Assembly: GCA_006176705.1 (NCBI GenBank)
Contig: QRFJ01000491.1
Span: 62,001 to 126,000 of the forward strand
From: Cocos nucifera
Taxonomy: Eukaryota > Streptophyta > Magnoliopsida > Arecales > Arecaceae
Reading direction: 5' to 3'
Length of the DNA: 64,000 bases
Shown: piece after piece, positions 44,738-58,123 of the stretch
Numbering within the stretch: position 1 is the stretch's first letter
Layout of the letters: each line of letters begins with the position of its first letter
Notes under the pieces: model-generated
Databases searched by the model: none
Told to the model about the DNA's origin: nothing
What the model saw: only the letters and a program-made list of their open reading frames with translations
Position numbers and translations under genes: made by a program

Positions 44738-47344
44738 TGTTGAAAATAGTGTTCTAAAGTCAATTGTCAGTCTGTTGATAGTTTGTACTGATTCTTATAT
44801 TTGTATATGAATTACAAATAAATAAAAATTATTTTAGTATTTTTTTTATCATAAATTCTATCATCTTCTAATGAACTTCTATATTGTGGTGATGTCCTTA
44901 GGACTATTTAGAATCGACAAAGGAGGATTTATCGTTTAGTCCTTAAATCTATTCGCGATCAAATGATATATTATTGCTAAGGATGATAATGTTTATCAAC
45001 TGTAAGTCATTACGTGCCATATAGGTTGGTTGTTCTTTTAACCAAGGAATGTGGAGACACCAGTATGGCATGCAGATGAGATGTAGGGGTATATCTACAC
45101 TTAAGATGACTAACTCTAGAGCTTTTCTGCTATCAAGATTTGCTCTGATGGAATATGGATATAAGTATCCCTCCGATCTGAGATCACCATGGTGACTTTC
45201 AAGCAACTCACTATGCTTTGATATCGAATTATCTAAATTTTTAATTTAGTCACGAAAGATTTTTAGGCATAATCAAGTACTTGAGAAGTTGGGGTGTGAG
45301 TCAAGATAGAATTGACCACACCAGTTCAGAAGCTGTGTTCAATTATATTTTAATTTAGCAAAAATATTGGCCAGGATAGTCCTAGTGAGGAGTCACGGGA
45401 TTAATTACTTTGAGACATGATTTGGATGTATTTTAGAGTTGATAGGTTAATCCTGAATCATCAGGTTAAAAGAATGAATTATTCGGTAATCATATTCGCA
45501 TAGGTTCTGAATGTTGCGATTGCGACCATTTGACGTGTCTGAATATTGGGTATCATTGCTAGATGGTCACTTCGATTAGTATAAAAATTAATTTTGGTGC
45601 TACCAGTTTAGGTTTGAACCTATGGAGTCACACACATTAGAGATTCCTACATGATATGATGGCTGGTGAAGAATCCCGTAGAACTAGAACTCTATGGTCA
45701 AGAGTCCCACTAGATTGGGACTCTTCGACCAATAGTCTTACTGGGCTAAGACTCTAAGTCCTACCTATCTAGGACTCTATGATTAAGAGTCTGGACTCTG
45801 TGATTATGAGTTTCACTCATTTCGAACACTGGGATCAAGAGTCCCACTGATTTGGGACTCTTCGATCAGGATTTTATATCGATGGATTCTATTACCTGGA
45901 TACCCATCGAATTTGGACTCTATATTCATGAGAGATTTAATCAATGATTTGATCACTAATTAACTTAATTTGATTGAGTAATTATTTTTGATTCAAGTCC
46001 AATTAAATTGGATTCAGTTGGATTTGATCTGATTAGGTTATGAGATGACCTAATCGCTAAGAAGGTTTGATCTCTGATTTGATCAGAGATTGAGCTTAAT
46101 CAATTTATAATTTTATTAAAATTTAATTAAGCCTAATTAAGTCTAAATATATTAAGTTTAATCTAGTCTAACTAGGCCTGACCAATTTGGATTGGAATGG
46201 GTTCAATTGGATAAGGTTTCATCTAGGCTAGTTTGACTAGTCTACCCGCCACCTCATCCTTTATTTTTGCGCCCTTTTAAATTCATGAGAAAATATTCTC
46301 ATATGTTTTTCCCATGCACAAAGGGGTCTCACGCCCACCTTCTCAATGCCCTAAATGGATAAGAGTGGTGGTTAACATTTCTAATTTGAATAGTATTAAA
46401 ATTTAAATGAAACCAAGCCATTCTTATCCATGCGCCACCTCTCCTTTGTGCACCCATTTTAATCTCAGTGAGAATGAGATTCTCATAAGGAAATTCATGC
46501 ACAAAGAGGGCATGCTTCTGGCTTTCTCATGCCCCAGGTAGATAAGAGGGGGTTGGTTACCATTTGAATTCAAAATGAGTTTGAATTCAAATGGACAACC
46601 AACCATTCTTATCTCCTCTATGCATTGAAAACTCGATTTTGCATTAAAATAAATTAAGTCTTCCTTGGGGCGTGTGAAAATTATTTGAATGAGAAACCTA
46701 GTTCCATGAGCCCCCCCTTGTGTGAAAGAAAAATACAAAAATTATTTCTAGAGTGAGAAAAACTATAATGAGGCACAGGGTTTTGGGTGTGTGCTTACCC
46801 TAGGATTTTTGCCTAGGGTTTGGGAAGAGTTTGTGTGAGCCACGAGTGTCATGAGCCCACCAAATTTTAGGAAGAACCTCCTCTACCTCTCTACTAAATC
46901 TACTAGCGATCCAAAGTATCCAAAGAGTTCGTAGATGAAGATCAAAGGAGTTCGATCTAAATCAGCCATCGAAATTTTTGGACGTCGAGCTAGCACTCAG
47001 GATGAGCCAATCGGGACCAGGAGCCTCGTGTGAATGATCCATAGAGGCCAAACACACATTGTGGCTCCATCGCGATGAGTGGACCTCCCTCACGATGATT
47101 AGATTCGACTATTCATGCAAGATATCATGTTCTAAATACATAGTGTAGTGGTAAATAGTTTACTGCTATCAGTTTAGTTTCTAAATTCAAATCATGTATA
47201 TCATATTTAAATCCTATGTATAGGATTTTCTAATATGATTAGTAGCTAATAATTAATTAGATTAATTATATATTCTACCCCATTTAATGAATTTTTGAAA
47301 AAATTTCAAAAATAGGGCTAGAAATCCTACACTGAAAACCTTCA
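44738..47344 (+). repeat. 5' LTR of element C
   Basis: TGTTG...TTCA, 2607 bp, matching element A 1-2475 and the two truncated 3' LTRs. It is long for copia. Confidence 0.85.
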
Positions 47345-47345
47345 A

Positions 47346-47357
47346 TGGTATCAGAGC
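47346..47357 (+). promoter_or_regulatory. Primer binding site, element C
   Basis: TGGTATCAGAGC, identical to elements A and B; initiator Met-tRNA type. Confidence 0.9.
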
Positions 47358-48992
47358 ATGATTTATTAAATATGATTTATATGCTTTAGAATTTAAAAAT
47401 TTATGCATATTGGATATGTACTTTATTCGAGTAGCCTAGTAATCGAGCTTGAATGAGCCACCAAGCCCTTATGGGTGTAGGGATGCCAGCGTGAACTCAT
47501 TCCTGAAGATAAACGAGGAAAGAATTTTTTAGATTGGTTTAGTCTAAATTTTAATCATGAATGTGTTAGATTAGATCAAAATTTAGATTCATGATTATTT
47601 TTTTTTTATATAGTGTACATAAAATCTATAACTAGTACTATAACTAGTACTGTTTGTGAAATGAGTCAACCCATTTACTAAACAGTGCTATGTTGTGAAG
47701 AATCTTTCAAAATTTTAAAAAATATTTTTGAAATATCGGACCTCAACTCTCAGCCCATAAACTTAATTGAAGATTAAGTAAAATAAATTAGAGTCTAGAA
47801 TTATGAATTAAAGATCCTAAGTCATTAATCATTAAACATGGGTTATTGGGTTAGATGAATTAGGTCCATTAAATGGGTTAGACCAAAGATTAGTTAAAGA
47901 ATAGACCAAATTAGAGTAATTGATCAAATCTAATCAAATATTATATTAGATTAAGTCAAAAACTCTTTAGACTGAATTACAATAGTTGTAGTTGGTCAAG
48001 TCCATGCCTTTAACAAGGACCAAATGGACTTGATTCGTGACTATGCGGTCAAATCCAAAATTACTAGATTGGTCAAATTGAAACTAATGAATTAGATGGT
48101 GTCTAAGATAAGTTTGGCAATCTGACCAGTGGTTATTAATTGGAAGCTACTTGCACTGATTCGATCTTTGATGAATTAATGACATATCCCTTTCACTGAT
48201 CTCACTTACTTGGCCATCGTGGTGAGTTATATTTTGATTAGATCATTTGGTAATTTGGGCTCATCCATGTCAATTAGGTAAATCAATGTGACTGATTTAG
48301 GTGCTCCTAATGCTGGCTTGAATTAGATCCTTTTGATCTGACTTGGTGAAATCAGTGAGAGGATCAAAATTTACTGGTTAAATTCTCTCCTTTTCTTAAA
48401 ATAAATGAATGAAATCTTCTAAAATTATTAAATCCTTAAAAATGATATAGTTATATTGATAATTAGATCAGAGCTTTCCATTAAGTTGAGTGATAATGGA
48501 TCCATTAGTTTAATAATCATTGGAGGCCCAAAGGTCAGGTGCTTATTGACTAATAGAATTGCCATTCATAAAATGATCATTTGGTCATGTCTTTCTAATG
48601 GTGGTCAGGTTGGCCAGCCAAAATCGGGCCCGATTATTTATTGGTCAGATGCACAAATATGGTCATGTTAATAGTTGGACCTAATCGAATTTTTTTAGTG
48701 GAGGCCAAAGCCTACTGATTAAGTTTCTAGGATAAAATTAAATTACTAGATGTTGTTTAGAGAAACAATTGATTATGAATATATCCATAGATGCACATGG
48801 ATTGACCAACCAAAGTTGAGCTCATGTGTAGTATGTATGGATTCTAGTATCCACTATGGAATTAAAGTAATTCCTCAAATTGGAGGTAGAGGCTACCAAT
48901 TCGTTAGTGGAAAAACTTTTAGACTAAAGTTCAAGTCTTTAGTATTAATAATTCATATACTAATTAGGTTTGGTTTTCTTTTTTGTGTAGAA
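47358..48992 (+). other. Leader of element C
   Basis: It is similar to the element A leader throughout, including the 71-codon ORF (48456-48671), the decayed donor AAG|ATAAGT (near 48108) and the decayed acceptor GTGTAG just before gag. A (ACTAGTACTATA) duplication lies near 47636. Confidence 0.7.
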
Positions 48993-49862
48993 ATAGCCAC
49001 TATCCTATCGCTCCGATCATTGTTAGATAATGACAAACTTATAGGACCTAACTTCGATAATTGGTATCGAAAGTTAAAGATCATCCTAGAGAATGAGTAG
49101 ATCCTGTAGATTCTGACAAATCCGGCACCTAAGGAGCTAGTTCCAAATGCAAGAGGCGTGGTCCAAGATACTTACTAGAAGTGGCTCAATGACCGCACCA
49201 TCATTTGGTGCATTATGCTAGCGGCAATGAATGATGAGTTTAGCCATAGGTTTGAGACTGTCTAACCATAGGAGATGTTTAAAAAGTTAAATGACCCTTT
49301 TGGTACGCCTGACGATGTTGAGAGGCATAAGACTAGTTGTGCCATTTTCAATGCTTGGATGAGGGATGGGGTGTCAGTCATCGATCATGTATTATACATG
49401 ATTGAAGTGATTGAATGCCTGAATAAGCTGGGCTTCTTCCTGCATGAGCAGCTCGACAAGGATGCGATCCTTAATTCTTTATCCAAATCCTTTCTCTTCT
49501 TTCTTACTCATTTTTGAATGACAAAGCTTGCAGTAAACTACCATGGCTTATTGAGATTGCTGTAGAACTTTGAGAAGGATCACCAGCTCCATAAGGAGTT
49601 AGTGAATGTTGTGGGAGGATCTTCTTCTGATCATCGACCTTTTAAGAAAGGAAAGAAGAATAAGAAGAAGAAGAAGAAGGTACAGCCGTATACTGGGATG
49701 TCTGCACAGGATTAGACTAAGAAGCGTAAGTCTAACTAGAGCTAGATAGAGTACTTCTTTTGCAAGAAGCAAGGGCACTAGAAGAGAAATTATCCTTAGT
49801 ACATTGCCTTCCTAGACCTAAATAGGTCAAGAAAGAAGCAAGAAATTACTGGGCAAGATAAT
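48993..49862 (+). pseudogene. gag: gag of element C, broken
   Basis: The start codon is ATA (48993) where element A has ATG. The frame has stops shared with element A (49176, 49743, 49797) and its own (for example 49098, TGG to TAG). The knuckle has the same two Cys-to-Tyr losses as element A. A GAA/AAG run sits near 49660-49680 in the Lys-rich part. Confidence 0.85.
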
Positions 49863-50283
49863 TATATGATAACACCTTACAACTTCTTGATATGTGATAC
49901 TACTATCTGAGTATTAGATATCGAAAGTCCTTTTCATATCTATAATTTGATGCAGGATTTATGGTTAGTAGGAGATTTTGTAAATTCAAGAGTTTTCTAA
50001 ATGTTGAAGATGGAAGATAAGTTCTAGTTCTAGCTTTAAGAATCATAAACCTTATAATCAATTCTCATAATGTAATTCTTCATGAATGTCATTATTGTCT
50101 AAGCTTTTTATTGAATATTATTTCTGTAGGCTTTTTGACCATGTATAGTTATGAATTTTCAATAAAAGAAAATATTTGTAATATCATTTTGAATGGTATT
50201 ATGATGTTTGTTGGGCAATTGCATAATGAAATTTACTTACTATCATAGCTTGTTAATGTGGTTTAGTTTACTGGTATTGTAAG
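49863..50283 (+). pseudogene. pol: pol of element C, part 1 (protease region)
   Basis: This is the protease region with a TGA at 49908 shared with element A and the catalytic glycine lost. It ends at the solo-LTR insertion; the last five bases GTAAG are the target duplication. Confidence 0.75.
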
Positions 50284-52568
50284 TGTTAGACATATGTGCC
50301 CTAGAAGCCAGAATTGGCTGACACTTGTAATACACTTCTAGGGGCAAAATTATAATTTTGACTATAATTAATGAAATGGGTTATTATTCTATCACACATG
50401 TGTATTTAGTGTCTGTGATACATCCTTTGAGTTAATGGTAATGATAATTCATATTTTCAAGAGTTGAAAATTTAAGACATGAATAATCATTATTAACTCA
50501 TAAACAGCTCCCGACCATAGGATCATCACGAGGATGGTGATTGATCCGGAAGGTTGGTGTACGATCGCTTCTCTTTAGTAGATGAGTCTTGAGTCTACGG
50601 TGTGGAGACACCGGAGCGAGAGTACAGGTACTCGTTAGAGAACGAGGGCACTGAGCGTGACCACCTCGAGTAGTCATTAGGGAGTCTACCTTCTCGTCAA
50701 TGACTGACTCGATGCTGCAGTAGTGTGTCTGGTTCTTTGACCTGAGATGCATTGGCAGTTCACCTTGAGGGTGTTATAGTTTGACTACACCATTACTCGG
50801 TCTCCTAGCCATATGGAACCCTGAGGTGTATGTTGGCTATAGCATGTTCATTGTAGGAACTGGATTGCATCAAGATGGGATCTATCTACCTCGGTGGTAG
50901 AGGAGTAGCCCTATGATGATCATGAGAATCAAGTCCAGAAATCCATGGCCATGGTAGAGTGAAATAATAGAAAGAGTTTCTATTTAGATTTTCACATTGG
51001 ACTCGAATCGAATGATTACATCATATGACAGAGACTAGGGTTTGACGAGTTCACCTTAACCCTAATCTGATCGGGGCTCAAGATAGAAGAACTGAATCAC
51101 ATAGGTAGCTGCACCAAGAGGTTCGCATTCAGCTCTGATGGGTTGCCACCATATACTGCTAGGTGTCACTGGTGGATTTTGGGAGCAATTAGAATGATTT
51201 AGATGATCGATCATTCTAGCTGTTCGAATCAGAAGAGTTCTGATCCATCGAAAGGAGTTTCGATGATGTCTATGATAGAGATCATGACATATCCCATTAC
51301 CATACAGAACTGAACCTAACTGGGTCACACAAATAAGGGTTTGAATCTGGTGATCATCAATTGAACTGATCTAGTTCAATTGATCTGAATGAGATTCAAT
51401 TAGGTTCAAGGAAATCGTGCTAGCACTCGATTGAACCTAACGTTCTTCTTTTACTATCACAAATAAGTTGTCCTGACTGAGCCAAAGGAGTTTGTGCTCA
51501 ATCAGAGGTCTTCATATGGTCTGACTAGAGGTTGTCCAAGTCAGAATAGGTTGTCTTATTTGTAAGACATTACCTGCCATTTTTGGTCACCTGCCATTTC
51601 TTGTTCTTTGACTTTGGTCAAAAGTCTACCTTTGACTGGTCAAACGTTGACCATTGACCCTTTGACTTTTGACCACATGTCATGCACCTATTGGAGAGCT
51701 GGTGGGGGCCTGTCCCCCTGCCAGAACCTGGCAAGGAGAAGGGCGCACGCCAAGGGTGGCGTGAGCCCAAGTAGGAGGCGCCTAGGAGTCCTTGTTGGAC
51801 AAGGACTCCACCTCCCTTTAGGATTCCAATCAGAGTTCTACTAAGAATCCAGTTTGACTGGTCTTAGGCACCCTCTAAGGAGGAATCCAGGGGTCTCTTT
51901 TTCAACCAATCAGATTTAGATCTGATTTCACAAAGGGTTGTGATTGGTTGAGAGGAAGAGGAGTTGGATCACAAGAGGTCTATAAATAAGACCCTGCGCC
52001 CAACCCTAATCCTAAGTGAAAGTGAATTCAATAGAGATTTCCCATGCCCCAAGGCTGCCTCTCCCCTCCTTCTCCACGCCATAGTCTCTTCTCCCCTTGC
52101 TCTCCACGTCCAAAAGTGTTTTGGATTTAGTTTGGTGCGATTCAGATCAAGGAAAGGCGATCAAAAGCAAGAAGGCTGCGCTGCTGCAAAAGGACGACTG
52201 CAGATCTTCAAAAGAGTTTTGAAGATCCTCCAGATCAGATCCAGATCTGATTTTTGGAGGTGTGATAGAGAAGAAGAGGATCTCCAGATCCAACCCGAGT
52301 GGATACCGGTAGAGGCCAGGCGCTTGCGTGGCTAAGATCCAAAACCTTCCGCTGCAATCAGGATCATCTACAGGGTAATAGGATTACCCAAATCAGGTAA
52401 ATTGAATTTGATTTAATTTATCTTGTTTTATTTTATTTATTAAAATAATAAGAATCAGATCTGAAACATATCAAGATCTGATTAAGGTCAAGAGAAAATT
52501 TTGAAATATATCTCTTGATCTAATCAGATCTGGACGAACCTGGACTGGGAAATCAGGATTTCCCTTCA
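50284..52568 (+). mobile_element. Solo LTR of family 2, inserted in pol of element C
   Basis: It is 2285 bp, TGTTAGACATATG...TTCA, with TATA box at 51981 and W-box cluster at 51607-51673. Flanks are GTAAG (50279-50283) and GTAGG (52569-52573). The empty site is visible in element A at about 5390-5405 (TATTGTAGGCTAGG), so GTAGG is the original target and one copy has mutated. No internal region is left, as expected after LTR-LTR recombination. Confidence 0.95.
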
Positions 52569-52573
52569 GTAGG

Positions 52574-55212
52574 CTAGGTTATATTAATAATAATAATAGA
52601 ATAAACAGATTGGCTCAAGAAGAAATTTTTGAAGTCGGTGATTGTGAATCACTTTCAATCTATGAGTCCTATCTTTTTGGTAAGATAGCCAAGTCTTTTT
52701 TTACTAGAAAAGATGAGCGAGCCAGTGAACTCCTGAGTCTGATACATTCAGTTGTATGTGGACCTATGAGCTCGAGTGCTAGAGATGGATATTTCTACTT
52801 TATAACCTTCATGAATGACCTATTGAGGTATGGGTATGTCTATTTAATGAAGCATAAGTTGGAGTCATTTGAAATGTTCAAATTATTCCATAATGAGATA
52901 GAAAATTAAACTGGAAAGACTATTAAAACTCTTCGATCTGATCGAGGGGGTGAGTATCTTTCTAGTGAGTTTCTAATATATCTTGGAGAGAATGGGATTC
53001 ACTTTCAGTGGACTCCTCCTGAAATACCACAGCTTAATAGTGTATTTGAAAGGAGGAATCAAATCCTATTGGACATGGTTTGATCAATGATGAGATTTAC
53101 CAATCTGCCAATCTCCTTATGAGGATATGCGCTCAAGTCGACTTGTTACATTCTAAATAGGATTCTGAGTAAGTCTATTTTTAAAACACCATATGAGATA
53201 TGGATAGAACGTAAGCCAATACTCTTACACTTTAGGATTTGGGGGTGTTCGGTATATGTCAAACATTTAATAACGGACAAACTTGGACCTAGGTCTGACA
53301 AGTGTTATGTTATAAGGTATCCAAAAGAGATCAAAGGGTATTACTTCTACCTAGATGATGAGCAAAAGGTGTTTGTCAGCCTTAAGACAATCTTTTTGGA
53401 AAAGAAGTTCCTTAGTGAAGGGACTAATGCCTCTAAGATCGAACTTAAGGAAGTTCGACAGGTGGAAAAACTGACATAAATTGCTGAACCTAAATCAAAT
53501 TTGATAAGATCAGATCTGGAGCTCATTGAACCTACATCCTTAAGATGGTCTGGTAGAGCACCACGTCAGTCGGACAAATACTATGGTTTCTTGGTCCGAA
53601 ATGGTGATCCTATCGAACTCGATGAGAATGATGAGGATCTGATCACCTATGTGGATGCAATGTAGAGACCTGACTCTAAAAAATAGCTTGAGGCCATGAA
53701 ATTTGAAATGGAGTCCATGAAGGTCAACAATGTATGGACATTAGTTGACCCATCTGAAGGGGTAAAATCCATAGAATGTAAGTGGATCTTCAAGAAAAAA
53801 AGAGATGCAGACAAAAATTAAGGTATGATCTATAAAGCCCGTTTGGTTGCCAAAGAATATTATCAACGTTATGGTATAGACTATGATGAGATATTTTTTT
53901 TTGTGGCAATGCTCAAGTCCATTCGAATTATGCTTGTGATAGCTACCCATCTGGACTATGAAATCTGACAGATGGATGTGAAAATAGCTTTTCTGAATGG
54001 AGAGCTGGACGAAGTGGTGTATATGATACAACCTAAACATTCACATCCATAGATGAGTCTAAGGTGTGGAAGCTTCAAAGATCTATTTATGGACTGAAGC
54101 AAGCATCTCGGAGTTGGAACATACATTTTGGTAGGACGACCAAGACGTTTGGCTTCGTTAAGAATGAAAAAGAGCTCTACATATACAAGTTGGCTAATGG
54201 TCTAGCAATTGTATTCCTAGTATTGTATGTGGATGACATTCTTTTAATTGAGAATGATATCTTTGCATTACAAGGAATAAAGATCTGGCTGTCATCACAA
54301 TTCTCCATGAAGGATCTAGGAGAAGCTTCCTACATCCTAGGGATGAAGATCTATAAAGATAGATCTAAGAGGTTGTTTGGGTTATCTCAATCTACGTACA
54401 TTACCATACTACAATAGTTCAGCATGGAGAATTCTAAGAAAGGTTATCTACTAGTAGGCCATGAAATTTCTCTCTCAAAGAAGGATTGTTCAACAACACC
54501 TTAAGAGAGAGAGCATATGAATAGAATTTTATATGCTTCGATAGTGGGTTCAATCATGTACGCTATGATATGTATGCGACCAGATGTGGCATACTCACTA
54601 AGGATAGTGAGTAGATACTAATCTAACCCAGGAGAGAACTGCTAGAAGGCTGTTAAAATCATCCTGAAGTATTTAAAAAATATAAAGGATTAGTGGCTTG
54701 TTTATGGTGAGTCTAATTTGAGACTTGTGAGGTTTACAGACTCCAATTTTTAGTCTGATCATGATAACAGTAAAAGTGTGTCAAGATATGTGTTTATCCT
54801 TAATGATGGAGCTATCCATTGGAAGAGTTCCAAGCAGCACACCATGGCTAACTCAGTGTATAAGGTGGAGTATGTTGCTGCATCAGATGCTGTTAAAGAA
54901 GCAGTATGGTTGAAAAAATTCATCATCGAGCTTGGAGTGGCATCCTTCCTTAATAGTCTAGTTCTGTTCTACTACGACAGCTTTGGAGCCATTGCTCAGG
55001 CGAAAGAACCCAAGACATACAACGGATGAAGCATATTCTACGTCGCTACCACCTTATATATCCGAAAGATCGTGGATCAAGGTGACATCGATCTTCAAAA
55101 GATCAATGGAAAGAAGAATCTGGCAGACCCATTTACTAAAGCTATTGCGGTAAAGAAGTTCGATGACTTTAAGTTGAAGATGGATATTAGATACTACACC
55201 GATTGGCTTTAG
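52574..55212 (+). pseudogene. pol: pol of element C, part 2 (integrase-RT-RNase H)
   Basis: Integrase: HSVVCGP (first catalytic Asp is Val), SDRGGEY, then FERRN in place of SERRN-type end. RT: SIYGLKQASRSWN near 54090 and YVDDI near 54235. RNase H: ends DWL-stop at 55212. Stops at 53663, 53684, 53966 and 54502 are shared with element A. Frames change between blocks. Nonfunctional. Confidence 0.85.
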
Positions 55213-55226
55213 TCTAAGTGGAAGAT

Positions 55227-55827
55227 TATTGGGAATAGTATTCCAAAGCCAATCATCATTCTGTTGATGGTTGTACTGATTCTTGTATTTATATATAAAT
55301 TATAAATAAATAAAAGTTATTTTAATTTTTTTTCATCATCATAAATTCTATCATCTTCTAATGAACTTCTGTGTTGTGGTGAAGTCCTTAGGACTATTTA
55401 GAATCGACGAAGGAGGATTTATCGTTTAGTTCTTAAATCCGTTCATGATCAAATGATACGTTGTTGCTAAGAACGACAACGTTTATCGAGTGTAAGTTAT
55501 TATATGTCATATAGATTGGTTGTCCTCTTAATCAAAGAGTGTGGAGATACTAGTATGGCATGCAGATGAGATGTAGGGGTACATCTACACTGAACGTGAT
55601 CAACTATGAAGCTTTTCTGCTTTCATAATTTGCTTTGATGGAACATGGATATAAGTATCCCTCCGATCTAAAATCACTATGGTGACTTTCAAGCAATTCA
55701 CTATGCTTTGGTACCGAACTAGCTGAATTTCTAATTTAGTGATGAAAAATTTTTATGTACAGTCAAGTACTTGAGGAGTTGGTGTGTGAGTCAAGATGAG
55801 ATTGACCACTCCGATTCAGGAGCTATG
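55227..55827 (+). repeat. 3' LTR of element C, cut by element D
   Basis: It starts TATTGGGAATAG after AAGTGGAAGAT. It matches the first about 600 bp of the 5' LTR and stops at GCTATG, where 45334 in the 5' LTR continues. Element D begins at 55828. Confidence 0.9.
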
Positions 55828-58109
55828 TGAAGGGGAAATCCTGATTTCCCTGACCAGGTTCGTTCAGATCTGATCAGATCAAGAGATATATTTCAAAATT
55901 TTTTCTCTTAGATCTGTATCAGATCAGGGATGCTTCAGATCTGATTCTTATTTATTTAATAAAAATTAAATGAAAAGGATAAATTAAATCACATTCAATT
56001 TACCTGAATAGGGTAATCCTATTACCCTGTTGATGATCCTGTTTGCAGCGGAAGGTTCTGGATCAAGCCACGCAAGCGCCTGGCCTCTACCGGTATCCAC
56101 TCGGGCTGGATCTGGAGATCCTCTTCTTCTCTATCACGCCTCCAAAAATCAGATCTGGATCTGATCTGGAGGATCTTCAAAACTCCTTTTGAAGATCTGC
56201 AGTCGTTCTTCGCAGCAGCGCAGCCTTCTTGCTTTTGATCTCCTTTTCTTGATCTAAATCGCACCAATCCAAATCCAAAACACTTTTGGACGTGGAGAGC
56301 AAGGGGAGAAGAGAGTATGGCGTGGAGAAAGGGGAGAGAGGCAGCCTTGGGGCGTGGGAAGATTGCTTCTTGATTATTATTATTTTTTCACTTGGGCGCT
56401 GGGTCTCTTATATAGACTAAGCGTGATCCAAGTCATCTTCCTCCCAACCAATCACAACCCTTTGTGAAATCAGATCTAAATCTGATTGGTGGGATTAGAG
56501 TCCCCTGGATTCCTACTTGGAGAGTGCCTTGGACCAGTCAAACTGGATTCTTAGAAGAACTCTCATTGGAATCCTAAAGGGAGATGGAGTCCTTGTCCAA
56601 CAAGGACTCCTAGGCGCCTCCTACTTGGGCTCACGCCACCCTTGGCGTGCGCCCTTCTCCTTGCCAGGTTCTGGCAGGGGGACAAGCCCCCACCAGCTCT
56701 CCAATAGGTGCATGACATGTGGTCAAAAGTCAAAGGGTGAATGGTCAACGTTTGACCAGTCAAAGGTAGACTTTTGACCAAAGTCAAAGAACAAGAAATG
56801 GCAGGTGACCAAAAATGGCAGGTAATGTCTTACAAATAAGACAACCTATTCTGACTTGGACAACCTCCAGTCAGACCATAAGAAGACTTCTGTTTGAGCA
56901 CAAACTCCTTTGGCTCAGACAGGACGACTTATTTATGATAGCAAAAGAAGAACGTTAGGTTCAATCGAGTGCTAGCACGATTTCCTTGAACCTAATTGAA
57001 TCTCATTCAGATCAATTGAACTATATTAGTTCAATTGATGATCACCAGATTCAAACCCTTGTTTGTGTGACCCAGTTAGGTTCAGTTCTGTATGGTAATG
57101 GGATATGTCATGATCTCTATCATCGACATCATCGAAACTCCTTTCGATGGATCAGAACTCTTCTGATTCGAACAGCTAGAATGATCGATCATCTAAATCA
57201 TTCTAATTGCTCCCAAAATCCACCAGTGACACCTAGCAGTATATGGTGGCAACCCATCAGAGCTGAATGCGAACCTCTTGGTGCAGCTACCTGTGTGATT
57301 CAGTTCTTCTATCTTGAGCCCCGATCAGATTAGGGTTAAGGTGAACTCGTCAAACCCTAGTCTCTGTCATATGATGTAATCATTCGATTCGAGTCCAATG
57401 TGAAAATCTAAATAGAAACTCTTTCTATTATTTCACTCTGCCATGGCCATGGGCTTCAGGACTTGATTCTCATGATCATCATAGGGCTACTCCTCTACCA
57501 CCGAGGTAGATAGATCCCATCTTGATGCAATCCAGTTCCTACAATGAACATGTCACAGCCAACATACACCTCAGGGTTCCATATGGCTAGGAGACCGAGT
57601 AATGGTGTAGTCAAACTATAACACCCTCAAGGTGAACTGCCGATGCATCTCAGGTCAAAGAACCAGACACACTACTGCAGCATCGAGTCAGTCATTGACG
57701 AGAAGGTAGACTCCCTAATGACTACTCGAGGTGGTCACGCTCAGTGCCCTCGTTCTCTAACGAGTACCTGTACTCTCGCTCCGGTGTCTCCACACCGTAG
57801 ACTCAAGACTCATCTACTAAAGAGAAGCGATCGTACACCAACCTTCCGGATCAATCACCATCCTCGTGATGATCCTATGGTCGGGAGCTGTTTATGAGTT
57901 AATAATGATTATTCATGTCTTAAATTTTCAACTCTTGAAAATATGAATTATCATTACCATTAACTCAAAGGATGTATCACAGACACTAAATACACATGTG
58001 TGATAGAAAATAACCCATTTATTAATTATAGTCAAAATTACAATTTTGCCCCTAGAAGTGTATTACAAGTGTCAGCCAATTCTGGCTTCTAGGGCACATA
58101 TATCTAACA
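55828..58109 (-). repeat. 3' LTR of element D
   Basis: It is 2282 bp; on the minus strand TGTTAGATATATG (58109) to CCCCTTCA (55828). TATA box 56408-56414, W-box cluster 56721-56787. Confidence 0.95.
56721..56787 (-). promoter_or_regulatory. W-box cluster in the element D LTR
   Basis: GTCAA and TTGAC cores recur in the same spacing as in element B 16467-16533, with small substitutions. Confidence 0.6.
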
Positions 58110-58120
58110 ATCTCCCACTT
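58110..58120 (-). promoter_or_regulatory. Polypurine tract of element D
   Basis: AAGTGGGAGAT on the minus strand, directly before the 3' LTR. Confidence 0.85.
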
Positions 58121-58123
58121 GTC

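Larger units (their letters stand above)
44738..55827 (+). mobile_element. Ty1-copia retrotransposon C (family 1), decayed, with nested insertions
   Basis: It starts TGTTGAAAATAG inside LTR 3 of the gag-only array. It carries a 2607-bp 5' LTR, primer site, leader, gag and pol. A family-2 solo LTR (50284-52568) splits pol, and the 3' LTR is cut at 55827 by element D. The expected target duplication would be TGTAC (44733-44737); its partner is out of the window. Confidence 0.93.
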
